NCBI GenBank assembly: GCA_041690535.1
Contig: JAWLHA010000104.1
Coordinates: 1 to 9,815 of the forward strand
Length of the DNA: 9,815 nucleotides
Reading direction: 5' to 3'
Source: JAWLHA01 sp041690535
Lineage (GTDB): Bacteria > Pseudomonadota > Gammaproteobacteria > Thiohalomonadales > Thiohalomonadaceae
In this document: positions 5,365 to 9,815 of the stretch, in pieces
Layout of the letters: every line of letters starts with the position of its first letter
Numbering within the stretch: the stretch's first letter is position 1
The notes under the pieces: model-generated
Told to the model about the DNA's origin: nothing
What the model saw: the letters and a program-made list of their open reading frames with translations, nothing else
Databases searched by the model: none
Position numbers and translations under genes: made by a program

Positions 5365-5366
5365 GG
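5320..5366 (+). other. Truncated integron attC site 3
   Basis: The 5' half is intact: GCCCAAC (5320-5326), AA, then GGCGCTC-C-AACCG. Its 3' partner CGGTTGAG (5358-5365) pairs with CTC-C-AACCG, with one unpaired C as in the other sites. After that the expected GCGCC and GTTGGGC are missing and the sequence turns into GAAAAAAGGGGACGG. The site therefore has no R' core and cannot recombine normally; the break marks the end of the array. Confidence 0.75.
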
Positions 5367-5390
5367 AAAAAAGGGGACGGAGGGATTAAA

Positions 5391-5468
5391 GGATAAATGG
5401 GGTCGGATAAATGGATAAATGGGGTCGTAGTAACTTTTCCGGGATAAATGGGGTCGTAGTAACTTTTC
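5391..5468 (+). repeat. Short direct repeats (29-bp period)
   Basis: A 27-bp sequence beginning GGATAAATGGGGTCG and ending AGTAACTTTTC occurs identically at 5413-5439 and 5442-5468. A partial copy (GGATAAATGGGGTCG) is at 5391-5405 and a minimal one (GGATAAAT) at 5405-5412. They begin about 25 bases after the attC3 break. AT-rich and non-coding. The adjoining GGGGACGGAGGGATTAA resembles sequence often seen at the edges of REP-associated transposase elements, which is only an impression. Confidence 0.8.
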
Positions 5469-5972
5469 GAGCCCAACTCGCAGCCCGGATTGGATGAAAA
5501 GTCGGTAGCTTCCGGCTAGCGTCTGGATTCGCGCCTTCGCGGGAATGACCGGGATCGGTCGAAGAGCGCCCGCGATTTCCGGGGACAGTGTACCCGTTAG
5601 AAACGTCGACGCTGCCCAGAAGCAAATGAGTAAACTGTCCTCCGAGTTCCGCCCGCGACTACAAGATAAGCCGGTGTTCCCGCAGCAATGCGCGCCCTTG
5701 CTCCGCCGCGAGCACCAGGGCGCGGGGCCGGGTGTATCCTTGTAACTTTCTGAAGCAGCCCGCCTGTTTCTCAGTAGAGCAGACGGTAGAGCAGACGGAA
5801 TCTCACATTCCAACACAGGTCCCCAGGTGGGTTTCGGAACCCGAGCGCTACGCCGCTTACACGCGTGAATACCTAGGCTGGGGTGTGTTCGCGCTGATGC
5901 CGCGGTGATGCGTTGGCGCACCTGGCGGATCGGCATCGACTTGACCCTGCTCTCTTGCTGGAAGCCGACATG
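5469..5972. other. About 500 bp without an intact gene
   Basis: Contains the third copy of the REP-like palindrome at 5524-5549 (ATTCGCGC-CTTC-GCGGGAAT) and a perfect 12-bp tandem duplication TAGAGCAGACGG at 5775-5798. Two plus-strand stretches look protein-like but are out of frame with each other and lack starts: WVSEPERYAAYTREYLGW with GVFALMPR (about 5829-5907), and DALAHLADRHRLDPALLLEA (about 5907-5970). They may be a decayed gene. The long minus-strand open frame here has a repeat-derived, low-complexity translation. Confidence 0.4.
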
Positions 5973-6046
5973 AATCGCGCCACTTGCACTGGCGCGATTT
6001 CGTCTTTCGCGCCATAGTTGCGCCACGTAATTCACTAATCGCGCCA
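5973..6046 (+). promoter_or_regulatory. Phased operator-like half-sites upstream of the Fic gene
   Basis: A perfect palindrome AATCGCGCCA - 7 bases - TGGCGCGATT occupies 5973-5999. Direct half-sites follow: TTTCGCGCCA (6005-6014), AGTTGCGCCA (6016-6025) and AATCGCGCCA (6037-6046). Start-to-start distances of 32, 11 and 21 bases are near whole helical turns, so the sites face the same side of the DNA. The last is 11 bases before the ATG at 6058. Binding by the winged-helix part of the Fic protein or another regulator is an inference. Confidence 0.6.
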
Positions 6047-6057
6047 CGCACTCTCAC

Positions 6058-6827
6058 ATGCCATCTCCGGAAGAGCTGTTCGAGAGCATCCAGTCTTCAC
6101 CTGAGGGCCTTTCGATCGCAGCCATCCTGGATCGACACCCGGGGCTTACCCGCCGTACGGCCCAGCGGTGGCTGAATGAGCTGGTGGCGGAAGGTCGGAT
6201 CAAGGCTTTGGGCGCAGGGCGGGCACGCCGCTACGTCGTCGCAGCAGCGGCCTCTGTACCCACGGCCGCCATCGCGCACGGCTTTCCGGGTTACATCCTC
6301 CTCTCGGCTGACAGCCGGGACGTCCTCGCCTATGTCGACCAGCCGCTCACGGCGCGCACGCCGGTGGGTTACCAGCGCGATTTTCTGGAGTCCTATCAGG
6401 GGGAACCGGACCTGGTATCTGCCCGAACCGCTCACGGCGGCAATTGCGCAGGATGGGTGATACCGGCCAGACGCGACTGCCGGCCGGCACTAATGGCCGC
6501 GCCGTCCTGAACCGCCTTCTGATCGATCTCTCCTGGGCATCCAGCCACCTGGAAGGCAACACCTACACCCGACTCGCCACCCGGGAGTTGATCGAGCACG
6601 GCCGGGCTGCGCAGGGCAAGGCCGCCATCGAGACACAGATGATCCTGAATCACAAGGCGGCCATCGAACTCCTGGTCGAAAACGCCGACACGGCCGGATT
6701 CAACCGTTTCACGCTCCTCAATCTGCACAGCGCGCTTTCGGAAAACCTCCTGCCCAACCCCGCAGACGAGGGCCGTCTGCGGCAGCACGGCGTGGAGATC
6801 GGCAAGAGCGTCTATCGCCCCCTGGCC
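6058..6827 (+). pseudogene. Fic-family protein, two frameshifts and truncated
   Basis: The frame from ATG 6058 gives an N-terminal winged-helix region (EGLSIAAILDRHPGLTRRTA, QRWLNELVAEGRIKAL) and then the Fic_N-like part (AYVDQPLTARTPVGYQRDFL). Near 6411 one extra base moves the reading to WYLPEPLTA, and near 6436-6441 a second moves it to RRMGDTGQTRLPAGTNGRAV and LLIDLSWASSHLEGNTYTRL. It continues through IETQMILNHKAAIELLVENA, FNRFTLLNLHSALSENLLP and IGKSVYRPLA. Full relatives have about 370 residues and a later HxFxxxNxR-type catalytic loop that transfers AMP or another nucleotide-derived group to a protein hydroxyl. That half is absent: from about 6820 the sequence is a histidine kinase fragment in the opposite strand. 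No Shine-Dalgarno is seen before the ATG. The product is dead as an enzyme; the N-terminal DNA-binding part might still be made. Confidence 0.85.
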
Positions 6828-7330
6828 GGGGATGCCCTCGGCCCACACCTCGCCGCCGTGGCGTTGGACGATGCGCCGGACGGTGGCGAGTCCGATGTCT
6901 GTGCCCTGGAAGGCCGCCTCGGTGTGCAGGCGCTCGAAGGGACGAAACAGTTTGTGGGCGTATGCCATCTCGAATCCCACCCCGTTGTCGCGCACACTGA
7001 ACACCTCGCCTTCGCCCCGTAGCTCCCTCCACAGCTCGATGCGCGCGGCCGGGTTGCCGATGGTGAACTTCCAGGCGTTGGTGAAGAGGTTCTGCAGCAT
7101 CAGCCGCAGCAGGGTGGGATCCCCTGGGCGGTGAGGCCGGGCTCGATGTGCATCTCCACTCGGCGGTGGGGTTCGCCTTCCTCCAGCAGGCGGGTCACGT
7201 CGAAGGCGAGCGTGGAGAGATCCACCTCGCGGGTCTGCAGTTCGCTGCGGAAGACGCGGGAGAGGCCCAGCAGCCCGTCGATGAGCTCGCTCATGCGCAC
7301 GGTGGCGTCCTGTATGCGTTGGAGATAGCT
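6818..7330 (-). pseudogene. Histidine kinase fragment, frameshifted and cut at both ends
   Basis: Reading the minus strand from about 7330: YLQRIQDATVRMSELIDGLL, GLSRVFRSELQTREVDLSTL and VEMHIEPGLTAQG are the second dimerisation helix (HisKA) and linker. After a one-base shift at the CCCC run (7121-7124) come DPTLLRLMLQNLFTNAWKFT (N box), FSVRDNGVGFEMAYAHKLFR (G1 box) and GTDIGLATVRRIVQRHGG, then VWAEGIPGQGA. The G2 box has GTDIG instead of GTGIG. The H box, sensor and C-terminal end are missing: a REP-like hairpin begins at 7328, and the 3' end runs into the Fic remnant. No function is expected. It is a different kinase type from the intact one at 8335-9510. Confidence 0.85.
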
Positions 7331-7445
7331 TCGCCCGCGAAGCCTGCCCCCGAGCGCTTCCGTGGGGGGGCAGGCATCCAGTGCCTTGTTTTTTTCTGGG
7401 CTCCCGCCGCAGCCTGCCCTCGAGTGCCTTAATCGGGGGCGGGAG
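7328..7445. repeat. Cluster of REP-like hairpins
   Basis: GCTTCGC-CC-GCGAAGC at 7328-7343; GCCTGCCCCC (7342-7351) with GGGGGCAGGC (7366-7375); and CTCCCGCC (7401-7408) with GGCGGGAG (7438-7445). The inner part reads, on the minus strand, CCCAGAAAAAAACAAGGCAC, the linker commonly found between paired copies of the TGGATTCCCGC palindrome, so this is probably a diverged double copy of the 1879-1953 type. It borders the kinase fragment. Confidence 0.6.
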
Positions 7446-7527
7446 TGACGAAAGCGGAATTGGTCAGCGTTTCCCCTAATCGAACGACTGCAGTTTGCCA
7501 CTCTCTTCGAGATGCGAACATACCTCA

Positions 7528-7590
7528 GTAGGCCAGCGCATCCACCGTACGGTGTCGAATTGGTGGATGCGCTGCGCTTATCCACCCTAC
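7528..7590. repeat. MITE-like palindromic element, copy C (core only)
   Basis: Contains CAGCGCATCCACC and GGTGGATGCGCTGCGCTTAT separated by CGTACGGTGTCGAATT. The left arm lacks the GTGGATAAG segment and the outer flanks found in copies A, B and D, so this is a shortened or damaged copy. Confidence 0.75.
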
Positions 7591-7600
7591 TGCTCGCCAT

Positions 7601-7680
7601 CGGGCACAGCCAGGACCGCGTGGGCACAGCCAGGACCGCGTGGGCACAGCCAGGACCGCGTGGGCACAGCTAGGACCGCG
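7601..7680 (+). repeat. Four tandem copies of a 20-bp unit
   Basis: GGGCACAGCCAGGACCGCG with one leading variable base repeats at 7601, 7621, 7641 and 7661. Copies differ only at the first base of copy 1 and by C to T in copy 4 (7671). There is no spacer, so it is not a CRISPR array. The 20-base period is not a multiple of three, and no frame through it is a credible gene. Confidence 0.9.
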
Positions 7681-8068
7681 TTGGAAAAGAGCCGCACCCA
7701 ATGCCTTACCGCGGCAACAGGCAGCGCTCAATTCGAAATTGCCGACGCGAAAATAAGGGGGGGGGAGCGAACGGCAAATGCAAATTATCACAGCCGGCAT
7801 GGCGCTACCACTCTAGCCCAGCGAACAGAACAATCCGATGCGCCTAACATGTAGGGTGGATAAGCGCAGCGCATCCACCGGACCGCGGCCGTGAATGGTG
7901 GATGCGCTGCGCTTATCCACCCCGGTTCGCTGGCCCCAATTACGGGGCAATCCGGGGGCAAAGCGGAATCAGGCAAGAGTGGGCGAAACGGCGGGCGAGG
8001 GCACCGGGGCGTTTCCGTCTTGAGAATCAGCCGGAAGTCCCGGACGGTGGTGGGGGGGCCAAGGTAAA
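7681..8068. other. No gene; holds repeat copy D
   Basis: The stretch includes a run of nine G at about 7759-7767 and repeat copy D. Open frames here are repeat translations. No promoter or RNA gene was recognised. Confidence 0.4.
7809..7955 (+). repeat. MITE-like palindromic element, copy D
   Basis: The core is at 7851-7923 (GTAGGGTGGATAAGCGCAGC and GCTGCGCTTATCCACCC) with a different loop (GGACCGCGGCCGTGAA). The left flank CTCTAGCCCAGCGAACAGAA matches the outer flank of copy A; the right flank CGGTTCGCTGGCCCC matches copy B at first and then diverges. Orientation is as in copy B. Confidence 0.75.
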
Positions 8069-8321
8069 CGCATACTTACCCGAGAGGATGTAAGTCCTTG
8101 AAAGCCGGTCGTCGGCCGCATGGATGGGTGCAAGGATGCACTGATGCCGCGGGAGGGCAGGGATGCCCGAAGCGGCCGCGGCTGTCGAGCGTACAGGGAG
8201 TGAAGATGATTGCTTCTGCATCATCTTCACTCCCGACATCCATGTCGGTCGTATTCACAGTGTACCTGCTTTCAAGGACTTACATCGCTCACAGCACGGC
8301 CGTGACGTTAGTAATGCGTCT
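8069..8321 (+). repeat. Hairpin-rich element with 16-bp inverted ends, copy 1
   Basis: Perfect terminal inverted repeats GTAAGTCCTTGAAAGC (8090-8105) and GCTTTCAAGGACTTAC (8268-8283) enclose several hairpins. These include a perfect 15-bp stem GGGAGTGAAGATGAT (8196-8210) with ATCATCTTCACTCCC (8220-8234), GACAT-CC-ATGTC, and GGGCA-GGGA-TGCCC. Outside, CGCATACTTAC (from 8069) and GTTAGTAATGCG (to 8319) form a second, imperfect inverted pair. The same element returns reversed at 9545-9815. No ORF is inside; it is a MITE- or REPIN-like unit. Confidence 0.85.
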
Positions 8322-8334
8322 ACCCTGGTGGGGG

Positions 8335-9510
8335 CTACGCGCCTTCCGGCGGGTTGGTCCTGAGGCGGGCCCGGAATCGCGCCCCTTCCCCTTCCGTGCT
8401 CACCAGCACAAGCTCCCCCCCCATCTCCGTGATGACGGTACGGCTGACGGACAGCCCCAGGCCCGTGCCCTCCCCGGGTGGCTTGGTGGTGAAAAACGGA
8501 TCGAAAATGCGGCTCCTGAACTCGTCGGGGACACCCGGCCCGGTGTCGGCGACCTCCACAAGGACACTGTCGCCTTCCCGCCAGGCGCTTACCTCGATGC
8601 GCTTCTCTGGACGCCCGTGAACGGCATCGCGGGCGTTCAGCAGCAAATTGAGAAAGGCTTGTTCCAGTTGGGCGCCCCCCCGCACAGGGGGCAGCCCCTG
8701 CTCCAGTCGGACCCGCATCTCGATGCCCCGCGCCTTCAGATCGGCCTCCACCAGTTCCAGGGCATGCTGCAGCAGTGCCGGCACTGAAACGCGGGTGAGC
8801 GCCCCCTCCACCGGACGGGCGAAGCTGAGCATGCCCGCGATGAGTTTGCGCATGCGGTCCAACTCGTGGACCGCCCGACCGAGGAGCTCGAGTGCGCGGG
8901 GCTCGCCGGGGTTTCGGTACGCGTAATCCACATAGGACATCACCCCCATGAGGGGGGTGTTCAGCTCATGGGCCACACCGGCGGCCATGGTCCCCAGGGC
9001 CACCACTTTCTCGGTCTGGATCACCTGCTCCTGGGCCGCCTTGAGCGCCGTCAAAGTGGACGTAAGGCGCTCATTGGATTCCCGCAGCGCCTGCTCCGCA
9101 CGTTTGTATCGGGTGATGTCGTGAATGATTCCAAGACCTCCTTCCACGCCCCCGGAGGCGTCGCGAAGGGGGGTGAGGAAGGTCTCCAGCACCGCCTCCA
9201 CCCCGAAGGGGCGGATGAGCAGCGGGCGCTCCGGCAGCCGGACACTCTGTCCCTCCAGCACTTGCCGATAGCTCTCCTCGTCTCCGATCAATTGGGCGAA
9301 CTCCGGGAACTCCCCGGCGCGACGGCCCCACGCCTGGCGCCTGGGCACTCCGGTCAATCGCTCGGCGGCGCTGTTCCAGAGCGTGATGCTGAGGGTGTGG
9401 TCAAAGGCGAAAATGATGTCGTTGCTGTGGTCGATGATCGCCTGGGACAGCTCGCGCTCGCGTCGCAGCTGCTCGGCAACCTCCTTCCTCCGCGTCATCT
9501 CCTCGTCCAT
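8335..9510 (-). CDS. PAS-domain sensor histidine kinase
   Basis: A 391-residue kinase with no transmembrane segment, so probably cytoplasmic. Residues 1-22 are charged and helical; a PAS domain spans about 22-135 (IIDHSNDIIFAFDHTLSITL, WNSAAERLTG, ending GIIHDITRYKRAE). A coiled linker at about 136-170 leads to the H box GVAHELNTPLMGV with the phospho-accepting His181. The ATPase domain shows N box LNLLLNARDAV (Asn292), G1 ADTGPGVPD (Asp322), F box IFDPFFTTK and G2 GEGTGLGLSV. This H-box and ATPase style is the NtrB/ZraS-like class, which phosphorylates a response regulator. No regulator gene is adjacent: it is an orphan. ATG 9510 is the start because an in-frame stop lies 3 codons upstream; AAGGAG is about 14 bases away, rather far. 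The gene is complete and flanked on both sides by inverted repeat copies. Confidence 0.93.
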   Translation of the reverse strand: MDEEMTRRKEVAEQLRRERELSQAIIDHSNDIIFAFDHTLSITLWNSAAERLTGVPRRQAWGRRAGEFPEFAQLIGDEESYRQVLEGQSVRLPERPLLIRPFGVEAVLETFLTPLRDASGGVEGGLGIIHDITRYKRAEQALRESNERLTSTLTALKAAQEQVIQTEKVVALGTMAAGVAHELNTPLMGVMSYVDYAYRNPGEPRALELLGRAVHELDRMRKLIAGMLSFARPVEGALTRVSVPALLQHALELVEADLKARGIEMRVRLEQGLPPVRGGAQLEQAFLNLLLNARDAVHGRPEKRIEVSAWREGDSVLVEVADTGPGVPDEFRSRIFDPFFTTKPPGEGTGLGLSVSRTVITEMGGELVLVSTEGEGARFRARLRTNPPEGA

Positions 9511-9544
9511 GGGGTTTCAAGCCGCTCCTTCGGTTGGGCAGGGC

Positions 9545-9815
9545 GAGCGCATACTTACGTTAGGGCTGTGCTGTGGGCGATGTAAGTCCTTGAAAGCAGG
9601 TGCGCTGTGAATACGACCGACATGGATGTCGGGAGTGAAGATTATGCAGGAGCAATCATCTTCCGACCGACATGGATGTCGGGAGTGAAGATTATGCAGG
9701 AGCAATCATCTTCCATCCTGTACGCTCGACGGCCGCGGCCGCTTCGGGCATCCTGCCCTCCCGCGGCATAAGTGCGTCCTTGCACCAATCCATGCGGCCG
9801 ACGACCTGCTTTCAA
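9545..9815 (-). repeat. Hairpin-rich element with 16-bp inverted ends, copy 2 (cut by window end)
   Basis: An inverted copy of 8069-8321. It begins with GCGCATACTTACGTTAG and GTGCTGTGGGCGATG, followed by the terminal repeat GTAAGTCCTTGAAAGC (9582-9597). It ends at 9815 inside the opposite terminal repeat (GCTTTCAA, 8 bases left to come). It differs from copy 1 by scattered substitutions and an internal 50-bp duplication. Confidence 0.88.
9614..9713. repeat. Exact 50-bp tandem duplication
   Basis: The 50 bases at 9614-9663, starting CGACCGACATGGATGTCGGG, are repeated without change at 9664-9713. Copy 1 of the element has this segment once. The duplication replaces the distal arm of the long hairpin (the ACTCCC side) found in copy 1. 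Confidence 0.92.

Larger units (their letters stand above)
3442..5366 (+). mobile_element. Integron gene-cassette array without integrase in the window
   Basis: Three attC recombination sites in the same orientation (3789-3865, 4395-4468, and a truncated one from 5320) separate short plus-strand ORFs. Coding sequences end one base before, or inside, the attC site, as in integron cassettes. No integrase gene, attI site or cassette promoter is visible upstream, so this is an integrase-less cluster (CALIN type) or the inner part of a larger array. Two cassettes hold toxin-antitoxin or TA-like pairs, typical of sedentary chromosomal integrons. The DUF4160/DUF2442 cassette is visibly more AT-rich than the surrounding genes, consistent with horizontal acquisition. 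The start of the first cassette is not resolved because no attC or attI lies before 3442. Confidence 0.8.

Noticed and set aside
5316..6047. 243-residue open frame on the minus strand
   Set aside because: It runs through the attC3 remnant, the GGATAAATGGGG repeats and a REP palindrome; the translation is low-complexity and lacks any domain or start signal.
6432..6820. C-terminal continuation of the minus-strand kinase frame (6432-7100)
   Set aside because: After GQGA it is the antisense of the Fic remnant and has no kinase character.
7331..7627. N-terminal extension of the histidine kinase fragment on the minus strand
   Set aside because: Beyond about 7330 the frame only translates REP hairpins and repeat copy C (for example RVDKRSAST); kinase similarity stops.
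7601..7680. CRISPR-like array
   Set aside because: The units are contiguous with no spacers, and no cas gene is near.
8098..8787. 229-residue plus-strand frame over the element and the kinase 3' end
   Set aside because: It crosses the inverted-repeat element and then shadows the kinase gene; no domain or ribosome binding site.

Overview
The window comes from a GC-rich bacterial chromosome, most likely a gammaproteobacterium. This rests on protein style, abundant palindromic repeats, integron attC sites and a c-di-GMP-I riboswitch; no rRNA or other phylogenetic marker is present, so the taxon is an inference. It is an accessory, repeat-rich region with few intact genes, several broken ones and many short mobile or palindromic elements.

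Left part (1-3260). A MITE-like repeat (copy A of a four-copy family) abuts a remnant of an FtsX/MacB-type ABC permease. An intact arginase-family gene follows on the minus strand (534-1445). Diverging from it on the plus strand, a sigma70-like promoter leads into a well-preserved c-di-GMP-I (GEMM) riboswitch aptamer (1567-1668) that has no recognisable gene behind it. What follows is a 137-bp inverted-repeat element and then the 3' end of an opposite-strand DUF1089 (glycolipid-binding fold) gene (2069-2674). Repeat copy B and a small uncertain minus-strand ORF with a hairpin behind it complete this part.

Centre (3442-5366). This is an integron cassette array without an integrase in view. Two complete attC sites (3789-3865, 4395-4468) and a third cut off in its 3' half (5320-5366) separate plus-strand cassettes. 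Their contents are a frameshifted small gene, a DUF4160/DUF2442 pair, a broken small ORF, and a HI1419/HI1420-type (RelE/ParE superfamily) toxin-antitoxin pair with its own near-leaderless promoter. The ends of the DUF2442 and antitoxin genes lie inside attC sites, and the reading frame of the first cassette ends one base before its attC. The array is broken at the third attC, where simple repeats begin.

Right part (5366-9815). Repeat-filled DNA leads to a helically phased set of GCGCCA-type half-sites in front of a Fic-family gene. That gene carries two frameshifts and loses its catalytic half where it is fused tail-to-tail to a frameshifted fragment of a histidine kinase. After more REP-like hairpins, copies C and D of the MITE family and a 4 x 20-bp tandem repeat comes an intact PAS-domain histidine kinase (8335-9510, minus). 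The kinase sits between two inverted copies of a hairpin-rich element with 16-bp perfect terminal inverted repeats; the second copy is cut by the window end.

Functionally there is no single operon. The toxin-antitoxin cassettes probably stabilise the array. The riboswitch and the kinase are signalling parts without visible partners, and the broken genes and repeats point to repeated rearrangement.
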